Source: Ramlibacter ginsenosidimutans
Lineage (GTDB): Bacteria > Pseudomonadota > Gammaproteobacteria > Burkholderiales > Burkholderiaceae_C
Assembly: GCF_016654015.1 (NCBI RefSeq)
Contig: NZ_JAEPWM010000003.1
Location: 310,001 to 374,000, forward strand
Direction of reading: 5' to 3'
Length of the DNA: 64,000 nucleotides
Shown here: piece by piece, positions 38,881 through 48,483 of the stretch
Layout of the letters: the number at the start of each line of letters is the position of its first letter
Numbering within the stretch: the first letter of the stretch is position 1
Notes under the pieces: generated by a model
The model's database searches: none
Told to the model about the DNA's origin: nothing
What the model saw: only the letters and a program-made list of their open reading frames with translations
Position numbers and translations under genes: made by a program

Positions 38881-40452
38881 TCAGGACGCAGCGGCGCGCA
38901 GCTTGAAGCGCTGGATCTTGCCAGTAGCCGTCTTCGGCAGTTCGGGCACGAAGGCGATCCAGCGCGGGTACTTGTACGGCGCCAGCCGCGACTTGACGTG
39001 CGCTTGCAGGTCCTCGGCGCTGGCCTGCTGTCCCGACTTCAACACCACGTAGGCCTTCGGCTTGGTCAGGCCGTCGTGGTCGGCGACGCCGATCACCGCG
39101 GCCTCGAGCACCGAGGCGTGCGTCATCAGGCAGGCCTCGACCTCGAAGGGCGAGACGTAGATGCCGCCCACCTTCAGCATGTCGTCGCTGCGGCCGCCGT
39201 AGGTGTAGTAGCCGTCGGCGTCGCGCGTGTACTTGTCGCCGCTGCGGGTCCACTCGCCGGCGAAAGTCGCCTTGGTCTTGCTGCGGTTGTTCCAGTACAT
39301 GAGGGCCGCGCTCGGCCCTGAGATCTGCAGCTCGCCGATCTCGCCGTCGTCGCATTCGTGGCCGTCGTCGCCGACGATGCGCAGTTCGTAGCCGGGCACG
39401 GGCTGGCCCGTCGTTCCGTAGCGCACCTGGCCCGGACGGTTGGACAGGAAGATGTGGAGCATCTCGGTCGAGCCGATGCCGTCCAGGATCTCGCAGCCGT
39501 ACTCGCGGGTCCAGCGCTCACCGATCTCGGCAGGCAGCGCTTCGCCGGCACTCGCGCAGACACGCAGGGCGATTTCGCTTTTCTTCGGCCGGCTCGCATC
39601 CGCCAGCAGCGCGGCGTACAGCGTCGGCACGCCGTAGAAGATCGTGGGCCGATGCTCCTTCAGGATCCGGAACACGTCCGCGGGCGTGGGACGCGAGGGC
39701 AGCAGGACGGTCGTGGCGCCGACGCTGAGGGGGAAGGTGAGGGCGTTGCCCAGCCCGTAGGCGAAGAACAGTTTGGCGGCCGAATAGACGACGTCGTTCT
39801 CGCGGATGCCGAGGATTGCGCGGCCATAGAGCTCCGCAGTCTGGATCAGGTGGCTGTGCAGGTGCACCGTGCCCTTGGGCGTGCCGGTGGAGCCGCTGGA
39901 ATAAAGCCAGAAACACGCGTCGTCGCTGCACGTTCCGGCCAGTTCGCTCGTGGCGCGTCCCGAGGCGACCAGTTGCGCGACCGAGCGTTCGCCGCTGTCG
40001 CCGGCAATGAACACGTGCTTGAGCGTCGAGACCTGGCCCATCAGCGTCTCGAACGTGGGCAGCAGCGGCCTGGACACGAACAAGGCCTGCGCGCGCGAGT
40101 CGCGCAGCATGAAGTCGAAGTCCCTGGTGGTGAGGAGCGTGTTCGCCGCGATCGGCACCACGCCGGCGAGGATGCATCCCAGGAACACGACCGGCCACTC
40201 GAGCGTGTCGAGCATCGCCAGCATCACGCGCGTTTCGGGCGCGAAGCCGCGTGCGCGCAGTGCGTCGGCGAACCGGTGCGCCTGTTCGTCGAGTTGCGCA
40301 TACGTGAGCGTCTCGCCACTGGATGCATCGACGTAGGCGACCTTGTCGGACCGCGCGGCATTGCGGCGAAGCAGGTCGTGCGCCGCGTTGTAGTCGCGCG
40401 GGATCTCGACGCGCGGCGGGCTGGTGCTGTGGTCGGCGTGGCTCAGGTGCAT
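38881..40452 (-). CDS. bclA: Benzoate-CoA ligase
   Basis: A 523-residue acyl-adenylate-forming ligase that activates benzoate to benzoyl-CoA, the entry step of the box pathway. AMP-binding motif YSSGSTGTPKGTVHLH, 'LFFAYGLGNALTFPLSVG', GIGSTEMLHIF, and the C-terminal hinge 'YGGRSDDMLKVGGIYVSPFE' and catalytic Lys in PKTATGKIQRFKL are all present. The GSTEMLHIFLSN and YGLGN blocks are those of benzoate/aminobenzoate ligases. It is the second gene of a leftward unit (flavodoxin, bclA, livKHMGF) divergent from boxR. Confidence 0.93.
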   Translation of the reverse strand: MHLSHADHSTSPPRVEIPRDYNAAHDLLRRNAARSDKVAYVDASSGETLTYAQLDEQAHRFADALRARGFAPETRVMLAMLDTLEWPVVFLGCILAGVVPIAANTLLTTRDFDFMLRDSRAQALFVSRPLLPTFETLMGQVSTLKHVFIAGDSGERSVAQLVASGRATSELAGTCSDDACFWLYSSGSTGTPKGTVHLHSHLIQTAELYGRAILGIRENDVVYSAAKLFFAYGLGNALTFPLSVGATTVLLPSRPTPADVFRILKEHRPTIFYGVPTLYAALLADASRPKKSEIALRVCASAGEALPAEIGERWTREYGCEILDGIGSTEMLHIFLSNRPGQVRYGTTGQPVPGYELRIVGDDGHECDDGEIGELQISGPSAALMYWNNRSKTKATFAGEWTRSGDKYTRDADGYYTYGGRSDDMLKVGGIYVSPFEVEACLMTHASVLEAAVIGVADHDGLTKPKAYVVLKSGQQASAEDLQAHVKSRLAPYKYPRWIAFVPELPKTATGKIQRFKLRAAAS

Positions 40453-40502
40453 TCGTTGTCTCCTTTGACCGGGACCTCGCAGGGCCCTCGTAACCCTCGC
40501 AG

Positions 40503-40574
40503 GCTGGGGTAAGCGAAGGCGAACCCCAGCGCTCGCGCACGCTGGGGTTCGCTCTCGCTCACCACCAGCCTACG
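40503..40574. repeat. REP-like palindromic element near bclA
   Basis: Two parts: a hairpin GCTGGGGT...ACCCCAGC (40503-40530), then 40541-40574, which on the minus strand reads GTAGGCTGGTGGTGAGCG followed by AGAGCGAACCCCAGC. The second part matches the pair of elements between boxC and boxB. It fills the gap between the flavodoxin gene and bclA. Confidence 0.8.
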
Positions 40575-40576
40575 AC

Positions 40577-41062
40577 TCACGCGGCCGTCTGTTCCTTGTT
40601 CTTCAGCGCCGGGATCGCTTCGTTCTGCAGCCACTCGCGGCACCACGCGGTGCCGACTTCCTCGGGCATGGTGCCTGCACTGGCGTCGTGGCACCAGACC
40701 TCGCCGATGCGCTGCGCGCCCAGGCCCTGCAGGCGCTCGTCGAACTTCTTGCCGCCGAAGCAGAAGGTCTGCGCGTAGGTGCGGTCGCCCAGGGCGATCA
40801 CGCCATAGCGCACGTGGCCGAGGAATCTGGGCTGCGTGTCCAGCGAGTCGTACAGGGCGCGCGCGTTGTCGGGGACATCGCCCGAGCCGTAGGTGGACGA
40901 GCAGATGAGATATAGCGCATCTTCATCGAAGACGGAGATGTCGCGGCCGTCCATCATCACGACTTCGATGTCATCCACGAGGTCCGCGCAATCCATCTGG
41001 ATGGCCTGGGCGACGTAGTCGGCCGTGCTGGTCATGGTGCCGACGAGGATCTTGAGCTTCAT
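40577..41062 (-). CDS. Flavodoxin-domain protein (MioC-like)
   Basis: A 161-residue single-domain flavodoxin. The FMN phosphate loop VGTMTSTADYVA (near residues 7-18) and 'ICSSTYGSGDVPDNAR' and 'YGVIALGDRTYAQTFCFGGKKFDE' place it with the MioC/flavodoxin-1 domain of sulfite reductase-type flavoproteins. It is the first gene of the bclA-liv unit and divergent from boxR. BoxB needs electrons, normally from BoxA; this flavodoxin could serve in electron delivery, but that is only inference. It ends in a short Lys/Glu-rich tail. Confidence 0.88.
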   Translation of the reverse strand: MKLKILVGTMTSTADYVAQAIQMDCADLVDDIEVVMMDGRDISVFDEDALYLICSSTYGSGDVPDNARALYDSLDTQPRFLGHVRYGVIALGDRTYAQTFCFGGKKFDERLQGLGAQRIGEVWCHDASAGTMPEEVGTAWCREWLQNEAIPALKNKEQTAA

Positions 41063-41077
41063 GTGGTTCCGATCACA

Positions 41078-41122
41078 TGCAGTAAACTGCTTGACAACTG
41101 ATTTGCAGGAAGTATAGTGCAA
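41078..41122 (+). promoter_or_regulatory. boxR promoter overlapped by TGCA operator repeats
   Basis: TTGACA (41091-41096) and TATAGT (41113-41118), 16 bases apart, form a strong sigma-70 promoter reading toward boxR. Around it lie TGCA-N6-TGCT (41078-41091) and the inverted pair TTGCA-N10-TGCAA (41103-41122), which covers the -10 box. BzdR/BoxR regulators are known to bind TGCA repeats and to be released by benzoyl-CoA, so this is the probable BoxR operator for both divergent units. Confidence 0.75.
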
Positions 41123-41172
41123 TCTTGATTTAGCGCAAGGTTTTCGTTTCCCGCGTGCTCCTCCATCCGTCC

Positions 41173-42096
41173 ATGCAACTCCGGTCCGACACCGACAACC
41201 AACGCGCCACGCTCGCGGAGCTGGGCGGCCGCGTGCGTGCCTGGCGCGCACGGCGCGGCATGACGCGCAAGCAGCTCGCCGTGGACTCGGGCCTGTCCGA
41301 GCGCTTCCTGCACGACGTGGAGAGCGGCAAGGGCAACGTGTCGATCAACTCGCTCGAAGCCGCCGCGCGCGCGCTGAACATCACCATTCTCGACCTGCTG
41401 CAGGATGCGCCTCGGCCCGCCCTGGCGCGTGTGCAAGGCCTGGTGGCGCGCCTCGACGATGCGCAGCTGGACCAGGCCTATGCCCTGCTCGGCACGAGCT
41501 TCGGCCTGGCGGATGCGCAAGGCCGCGAGCAGCGCATTGCGCTGGTCGGCCTGCGCGGTGCGGGCAAGACCACGCTGGGTGCGCAGCTGGCCGCCCACCG
41601 TGGCGTTCCCTTCATCGAACTCGACCGCGAGATCGAGCGCGAGGCGGGCACCAGCATGAACGAGATCCTGCTGCTGCACGGGCAGGCCGGCTTCCGCCGC
41701 TATGAAAGGCGTGCACTCCTGCGCATTGCGGAGGAACATGCGCAAGGCGTGGTGATGACCACCGGCGGCAGCATCGTCAGCGAGCGCGAGACCTTCGACC
41801 TGCTGCAAAGCCATTTCTACTGCGTCTGGGTGAAGGCCAGCCCGGAAGAGCACATGAGCCGCGTCGTCGCCCAGGGCGACATGCGGCCCTTCAACGCGGG
41901 CGACGGCGCGGAGCTGCCGCGCGGCGCGGTGAACGAGGCGCTGGAGGACATCCGCCGCATCCTGTCCAGCCGCGAAGCCCTGTATGCGCGCGCCGATGCC
42001 GTGGTGGACACCGCGGCGCGCACTGTCAAGCAGTCCCTGAAAGACCTGGAGCGGGCCGTGCCCGCGCCGCAAGCAACGACCCTGGAGACCCGATGA
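41173..42096 (+). CDS. boxR: Benzoyl-CoA-responsive regulator BoxR (XRE + shikimate kinase-like)
   Basis: A 307-residue repressor with two domains. Residues about 17-75 are an XRE helix-turn-helix (GGRVRAWRARRGMTRKQLA, ERFLHDVESGKGNVSINSLE). Residues about 120-295 resemble shikimate kinase, with Walker A GLRGAGKT (126-133), 'FIELDREIEREAG' and GGSIVSERETF; in this family that fold senses benzoyl-CoA. The start could also be GTG 41155; ATG 41173 is chosen, but neither has a good ribosome site. The boxC ATG overlaps its stop (ATGA), so boxR-boxC are co-transcribed. Confidence 0.93.
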   Translation: MQLRSDTDNQRATLAELGGRVRAWRARRGMTRKQLAVDSGLSERFLHDVESGKGNVSINSLEAAARALNITILDLLQDAPRPALARVQGLVARLDDAQLDQAYALLGTSFGLADAQGREQRIALVGLRGAGKTTLGAQLAAHRGVPFIELDREIEREAGTSMNEILLLHGQAGFRRYERRALLRIAEEHAQGVVMTTGGSIVSERETFDLLQSHFYCVWVKASPEEHMSRVVAQGDMRPFNAGDGAELPRGAVNEALEDIRRILSSREALYARADAVVDTAARTVKQSLKDLERAVPAPQATTLETR

Positions 42097-43796
42097 ACGC
42101 CATGACCGAACCCCTGCTGTTCAAGCAGGTGCTGGCCGGCGAGGAACGCGAGCTGGTGAGCTTCGCCACGCATCCTTCCCGCTACCGCCACTGGACGCTG
42201 AACGTGGAAGGCGACGTCGCGCGCCTGAAGCTGGACATCGACGAGGACGGCGGCATCAAGCCCGGCTACAAGCTGAAGCTCAATTCGTACGACCTGGGCG
42301 TCGACATCGAGCTGCACGACGCGCTGAACCGCATCCGCTTCGAACACCCCGGCGTCAAGGTGGTCGTGTTCGAGAGCGCGAAGGAACGCATCTGGTGCTC
42401 CGGCGCCAACATCTACATGCTGGGACTGTCCACGCATGCCTGGAAGGTGAACTTCTGCAAGTTCACCAACGAGACGCGCAACGGCCTGGAAGACTCCTCC
42501 CGGCACGAAGGGCTGAAGTCCCTCGCCGCCGTGACGGGCGCCTGCGCGGGCGGCGGCTACGAGCTGGCGCTGGCGTGCGACCGCATCGCGATGGTGGACG
42601 ATCGCTCGTCCACGGTGAGCCTGCCCGAAGTGCCGCTGCTCGGCGTGCTGCCCGGGACCGGCGGCCTCACCCGCGTGACCGACAAGCGCAAGGTGCGCCG
42701 CGACCTCGCCGACATCTTCTGCACGACCAGCGAAGGCGTCCGGGCCGACCGCGCCAGGGACTGGAAGCTGATCGACGAACACGCGAAGCCGCAGCAATTC
42801 GGCGCGCTGGTGGACAAGGAAGTCGCGGCGCTGCGCGCGCAGTCCACCCGCCAGGGTCCGGAGCAGGGCGTCGAGCTCACGCCCCTGCAGGCGACGATCG
42901 ACGAGCAGGGCTACCACTATGGGCTGGTGGACGTGCAGGTCGATCGCGCGACCCGCGTCGCCACGATCACGGTGAAGGCGCCCGCTGCCGCGATCGCGTC
43001 CACGCCGGAGGCGATCGTCGCGGCCGGCGTGAGCTGGTGGCCGCTGCAGATGGCCCGCGAACTGGACGACGCGATCCTGAACCTGCGCACGAACGAACTC
43101 GAGATCGGCACGTGGGTGCTCAAGACGCGCGGCGACGCCAACCTGGTGATGCTCGCCGACGCCACCCTGGAAAAGCACAAGGACCACTGGCTCGTGCGCG
43201 AGACCGTGGGGCTGCTGCGCCGCACGCTGGCGCGGCTGGACGTCACCAGCCGCTCGCTGATTGCGCTGGTCGACGAGGGTTCCGCCTTCGCCGGCACGCT
43301 GTACGAACTGGCGCTGGCCTGCGACCGCATCTACATGCTGGACCTGCCCGATGCGCCCGACGCTGCGCCGGCGCTGCGCCTGAACGTGGCGAACTTCGGC
43401 CGCTACCCCGAAGTGAACGGTCTCACCCGGCTGCAGACGCGCTTCAACGAGGACGCGCAGACGATCGCGCAGCTGCAAGGCCTGCAGGACAGCCCGCTGC
43501 GCGCCGACCAGGCGCTGGGACTGGGTTTGGTCACGCTGACGCCCGACGACATCGACTGGGACGACGAGATCCGCCTGATGCTGGAAGAGCGCGCCTCGCT
43601 CTCGCCCGATGCGCTGACCGGCATGGAAGCCTCGCTGCGCTTCCCCGGCAAGGAGACGATGGAGACGCGCGTGTTCGGGCGCCTGTCGGCCTGGCAGAAC
43701 TGGATCTTCATCCGCCCGAACGCCGTCGGCGAGGAGGGCGCGCTGAAGTTGTTCGGCAGCGGGAAGAAGGCGAAGTTTGATTGGAAGCGCGTCTGA
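42093..43796 (+). CDS. boxC: 2,3-epoxybenzoyl-CoA dihydrolase
   Basis: A 567-residue crotonase-family enzyme that opens and hydrolyses the ring of 2,3-epoxybenzoyl-CoA, releasing formate and an aldehyde. Two crotonase-like regions are visible: 'FESAKERIWCSGANIYML' and 'GACAGGGYELALACDRIAMVD' in the first, 'DEGSAFAGTLYELALACDR' in the second, as expected for BoxC. It overlaps boxR by four bases with GGAGACCCG as ribosome site. The next step, an aldehyde dehydrogenase (BoxD), is not encoded in the window. Confidence 0.95.
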   Translation: MNAMTEPLLFKQVLAGEERELVSFATHPSRYRHWTLNVEGDVARLKLDIDEDGGIKPGYKLKLNSYDLGVDIELHDALNRIRFEHPGVKVVVFESAKERIWCSGANIYMLGLSTHAWKVNFCKFTNETRNGLEDSSRHEGLKSLAAVTGACAGGGYELALACDRIAMVDDRSSTVSLPEVPLLGVLPGTGGLTRVTDKRKVRRDLADIFCTTSEGVRADRARDWKLIDEHAKPQQFGALVDKEVAALRAQSTRQGPEQGVELTPLQATIDEQGYHYGLVDVQVDRATRVATITVKAPAAAIASTPEAIVAAGVSWWPLQMARELDDAILNLRTNELEIGTWVLKTRGDANLVMLADATLEKHKDHWLVRETVGLLRRTLARLDVTSRSLIALVDEGSAFAGTLYELALACDRIYMLDLPDAPDAAPALRLNVANFGRYPEVNGLTRLQTRFNEDAQTIAQLQGLQDSPLRADQALGLGLVTLTPDDIDWDDEIRLMLEERASLSPDALTGMEASLRFPGKETMETRVFGRLSAWQNWIFIRPNAVGEEGALKLFGSGKKAKFDWKRV

Positions 43797-43805
43797 CGAC
43801 GCATC

Positions 43806-43894
43806 GCTGGGGTTCGCTTTCGCTCACCGCCAGCCTACAAGAACCGACATCGAATTGCATACGTAGGCTGGCGGTGAGCGCAGCGAACCCCAGC
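43806..43894. repeat. Pair of inverted REP-like elements between boxC and boxB
   Basis: GCTGGGGTTCGCTTTCGC (start of 43806-43838) and a near-exact complement (43863-43894, beginning GTAGGCTGGCGGTGAGCG) face each other across a 24-base loop and can form a ~32-bp hairpin. A third copy is at 40541-40574. This is the pattern of a REP doublet (BIME). Confidence 0.85.
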
Positions 43895-43915
43895 AAGCAC
43901 CCCGAGGAACACCCC

Positions 43916-45340
<1,425 letters not shown>

Positions 45341-46816
45341 TCAGCGCGCGGGCTGCGCGCCCGCCGGGTCCGCCGCGGGCCCGTCTTCCGGTGAGGGAGA
45401 CGGGCCCATCTCACGCATGCGCCGCACCAGGTCTTCGTCCGTCTCGGTCCCCGTCGGCTCGATAGCCTGCGCGCCTGCGGTGTCGAGCGTGTGCACGGTC
45501 GCCGGGAACAGGTACACGGCGGCCCCGACCAGCAGCTGCGCCGCGACGTAGGGCGCGACCGCGCGCAGCAGCGCGCGCGTGGAGACCGCAGGCAGCCGCG
45601 CATGCGAGCGCGTCATGAGGATGGCGTAGCCCAGGGGCGGCAGCAGGAAGCCGGCCTGCAGCACGAGCAGCAGCAGCACGGCCACCTGCTGCGCATCGGC
45701 CAGTTGCACCACGAGCAGCGGCGCGACGATGGGCACGATCACGAAGATCAGTTCGAAGGCATCGAGGATCCACGCGCACGCGGCTACTGCGAGCAGCAAG
45801 AGCAGCGAGGAACCGGGCACGCCGGCCGTGACCTGCGCGAGCCACCCGCCGGTGCCGAACAGGCCGAAGACCAGGCTGAACGTGGTCGCCCCCACGAGCA
45901 GAGCGAACAAGGCGCCGACTAGCGCCAGCGTGTCCAGCAGGACTTCGCTCCAGGCGCGCGCATCGAGCGAGCGCGTGACAACGGCGAGCACGGCGAGCGC
46001 ACAGCCTCCGGTCGCGGCGCCTTCGACGGCGAGCATGCGCCCGGTGAACACGCCGGCCAGCAGGAGCAGCACGCCTGCGATCGCGCCGGTGCCCAGCAGC
46101 ATCTCTCGTCGGGAGAGGGGACGCTCGGCGCGGTCGGTGACCGCCGTGCGCGCTTGCCGGCCCTGCCGCCACGCGACCAGGGCCCACAGCAGCAGCACCG
46201 CCAGGGCCGGCAGCAGCGCGGCGTGGAGCACGTCCTGCGTGTTGACGATGCGCTGCCCGTCGAAGGTGGCGCCGGCGAGATGGGCGGCCTCGGTGTGGGC
46301 GCGCATCATGGCGTCGCCCAGCAGCAGCAGCACCAGCGACGGGGGCACGACCACGCCGATGGTGGCGGCCGCTGCGACGAGGGCCAACGCGCGTGCGGGC
46401 GGCAAGCCCGCGAGCCGCGGCGCGACCAGGCGGGAGAGCAGGGCCGAACTCGCGGCGACCGAGCCGTTCATGGGCGCGAGCAGCGCGCCGCTCGCCAACG
46501 CCGACAGCGCCGCACCGGCGCCGGTGCCGCGCAGCAGCCGGGAGAAGCAGCGGACCAGCGCATCGGCCACGGGCAGCCGCTGCAGCAGGAAGCCGAGGAA
46601 CACGTAGAGCGGCATGGCCTGGAGCAGGTCGTGTTCCAGCAGGTTCACCAGCCGTGGGTAGGCCGCGCCCAGCACGCCCGCGTCGAGCACACCCATTGCA
46701 ATGCCCAGCGCGGCCCCGAGGCTGGCCACCCCCAGCAGCAGCGCCCAGACGGGCAAGCCGGTGCCGGCGACGAGCGCTGCGAGGAGCGCCAGCATGCCGA
46801 GGCCGGCGCTAGGCAT
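45341..46816 (-). CDS. TRAP transporter large permease (DctM-like)
   Basis: A 491-residue membrane protein with about twelve hydrophobic segments, of the TRAP-T large subunit (DctM) type. Recognisable parts are 'MPLYVFLGFLLQRLPVADAL', 'GALLAPMNGSVAASSALLSRL' and 'ATIGVVVPPSLVLLLLGDAM', the usual GxVVPPSxxLxxYG-like region. A charged ~40-residue C-terminal tail is unusual. Its start overlaps the small subunit gene by 8 bases. It abuts boxB tail to tail. No periplasmic binding protein (DctP) is present. Cargo unknown; a carboxylate or aromatic acid is plausible from context. Confidence 0.82.
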   Translation of the reverse strand: MPSAGLGMLALLAALVAGTGLPVWALLLGVASLGAALGIAMGVLDAGVLGAAYPRLVNLLEHDLLQAMPLYVFLGFLLQRLPVADALVRCFSRLLRGTGAGAALSALASGALLAPMNGSVAASSALLSRLVAPRLAGLPPARALALVAAAATIGVVVPPSLVLLLLGDAMMRAHTEAAHLAGATFDGQRIVNTQDVLHAALLPALAVLLLWALVAWRQGRQARTAVTDRAERPLSRREMLLGTGAIAGVLLLLAGVFTGRMLAVEGAATGGCALAVLAVVTRSLDARAWSEVLLDTLALVGALFALLVGATTFSLVFGLFGTGGWLAQVTAGVPGSSLLLLLAVAACAWILDAFELIFVIVPIVAPLLVVQLADAQQVAVLLLLVLQAGFLLPPLGYAILMTRSHARLPAVSTRALLRAVAPYVAAQLLVGAAVYLFPATVHTLDTAGAQAIEPTGTETDEDLVRRMREMGPSPSPEDGPAADPAGAQPAR

Positions 46817-47249
46817 CCGGAGCTTCCACGCGCCAGGCCGCGGCCAGCGACTGCAGCAGGGCCAGCAGCACCAGGATCCAGGCGGCCGCCTTGATCAGGA
46901 AGTAGCCCGGATTCAGCGTGTCCGGAAACTTCTCCAGCGTGCGCAGCGATTCCCACACGGGCGCGGAGAGCGTCCACAACATGAAGAGCGACCAGGGCAG
47001 CACGCAGGCAAGCGTCGCGACCGCGGCGACTCGGCGCGAACGCAGCGGCGGACCGGCGACCAGGTGCGTGCCGGTGCGCCCCGCAAAGCCGACGCCGAAG
47101 GCCATCGCCAGTGCGAACAGGACTTGCGCCGCGTCGTTCGCCTGGCGCGACCCGGCCTGCACCAGCTCGCGCAGCGGCCACTGCGCGAACAGCAGCACCG
47201 CCAGGGGCAGCACGAGCAAGGAGGCAGCGAGGTACACGCGGCGAAGCAT
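46809..47249 (-). CDS. TRAP transporter small permease (DctQ-like)
   Basis: A 146-residue membrane protein with four hydrophobic segments (residues about 5-25, 40-55, 75-95, 120-140), the architecture of TRAP small subunits. The family's E/G-containing loop is replaced by 'GVGFAGRTGTHLVAG', so the match is by architecture and partner gene rather than by a strict motif. ATG 47249 is chosen since it begins directly before the first membrane segment; the upstream extension runs into the tRNA gene. Confidence 0.75.
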   Translation of the reverse strand: MLRRVYLAASLLVLPLAVLLFAQWPLRELVQAGSRQANDAAQVLFALAMAFGVGFAGRTGTHLVAGPPLRSRRVAAVATLACVLPWSLFMLWTLSAPVWESLRTLEKFPDTLNPGYFLIKAAAWILVLLALLQSLAAAWRVEAPDA

Positions 47250-47354
47250 GGGCCGAGTGTAGGCAGGCCGGGCTGACTGGACGGAGGCGCCCCGCGGCGG
47301 CCGCGCGACGGCGGCTGGGTGCCGCCAGGGGTCACGCGTAGAATGCGAGCCAGT

Positions 47355-47431
<77 letters not shown>

Positions 47432-47447
47432 ATCTTCCCCGGCGCCC

Positions 47448-48278
47448 TCAAGGCAGCGGCGCCACCTCCGCATACACGCTGAAGAATTCGCCGCCGCGCC
47501 GGTCGCAACCGGCAGCGATGTGTCCCAGCGGCATCTGCTGCATCCCGGCGAGCACGGCCTCGAAGCGTTCCCCCGCGACCGCGAAATGGGCGGCGGCGGC
47601 GCGCAGCTGCGATGCGGCGTCCGCCACCGCGAGCCCGCTCTTGTACAGGTTCACGTCGAACGACCGACGCGGGTTGCCCGTTTCGCTCACCTCGAGATAA
47701 AGGAAGGGCGCTTGCGGGCGAACGCGTGCGGCGAGCCGCACGATGTCCTGGGCGATGTCCACGGCCGCGGCCGGGGCGGCCTCCGGGACGACGGCGCGCA
47801 TGCGTTGCAGCACGTCGCGCGTGTTCAGGAGCGGCACGCAGATGTAGTGCGCTTCCTCGAAGTGTCCGGGCCGGGCGCTGTCCCATTTGACGCCCAGGTG
47901 CAGCAGCTGCGGCGACGCGTCGCCGGCGCGCACGCGCCTGCGCACGGCATCCCAGAACTCCAGGTACAGCTTGAACACGCGATGAACACCGCTCTCCTCG
48001 GTCGCGAAGAAGACTGCGTTGGCCTCGCCGAAACGCTGCGTAACGATTTGTTGTGCAGCTGTGGGCATGCCGAGCGCTGCACCCACCGCGACCGTGGCGT
48101 CCAGCGAGAAGGTCGATGTCGGAACGCCGATGAGCATACGGTCGGCCAGCAACGCGCCCGGCACGAGCTTGAAGGATTGCTCGCGTCCATATGGCACGCC
48201 CGCACCTTCGATCCGCGCGAGCACTTGGCGCCACGCAGGAGCGGAGTCAAGTGCATGCGTTGGTTCTTTGGTGCCCAT
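47448..48278 (-). CDS. Uncharacterised conserved-looking protein
   Basis: A 276-residue soluble protein that I do not recognise. No signal peptide, membrane segment, nucleotide loop or Cys cluster is visible. Protein-like blocks are 'VPYGREQSFKLVPGALLADR', 'VHRVFKLYLEFWDAVRRRV', LLHLGVKWD, 'FLYLEVSETGNPRRSFDVN' and 'PLGHIAAGCDRRGGEFFSVY'. The balanced composition and codon use argue for a real gene. ATG 48278 is preferred to the TTG two codons upstream. It is divergent from the giant LEPR-XLL gene and convergent with tRNA-Pro. A role with the giant protein is possible but unsupported. Confidence 0.7.
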   Translation of the reverse strand: MGTKEPTHALDSAPAWRQVLARIEGAGVPYGREQSFKLVPGALLADRMLIGVPTSTFSLDATVAVGAALGMPTAAQQIVTQRFGEANAVFFATEESGVHRVFKLYLEFWDAVRRRVRAGDASPQLLHLGVKWDSARPGHFEEAHYICVPLLNTRDVLQRMRAVVPEAAPAAAVDIAQDIVRLAARVRPQAPFLYLEVSETGNPRRSFDVNLYKSGLAVADAASQLRAAAAHFAVAGERFEAVLAGMQQMPLGHIAAGCDRRGGEFFSVYAEVAPLP

Positions 48279-48483
48279 GTCCAAGACAGTTCGATCACAG
48301 TCTGTTTGTATTTGAAACCGGCGTAGGCGCGCTCCCTAAGCTGACTTATAACCTGCGGGGTCGACGGAAGAAATTGTCGACGAAACGCGAATAACCGGTA
48401 CCCCAAAAGTACTCGAGACCGGGGGAGATTCGACCCGTTCACTTGTGACGTGGCAGGCCCGTGGGCCGTGCCCGGGGGCTACC
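48279..48483. promoter_or_regulatory. Divergent control region of the giant gene
   Basis: This 205-base gap must hold the promoter of the giant gene. TATAAC at 48347-48352 is a fair -10 box without a matching -35. Two GTCGAC sites lie near 48360 and 48376. GTAC-N7-GTAC (48398-48412, GTACCCCAAAAGTAC) is a dyad that could bind a LuxR/NarL-type regulator. A GC-rich CCCGGGGGC precedes the ATG as possible ribosome site. Confidence 0.4.
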
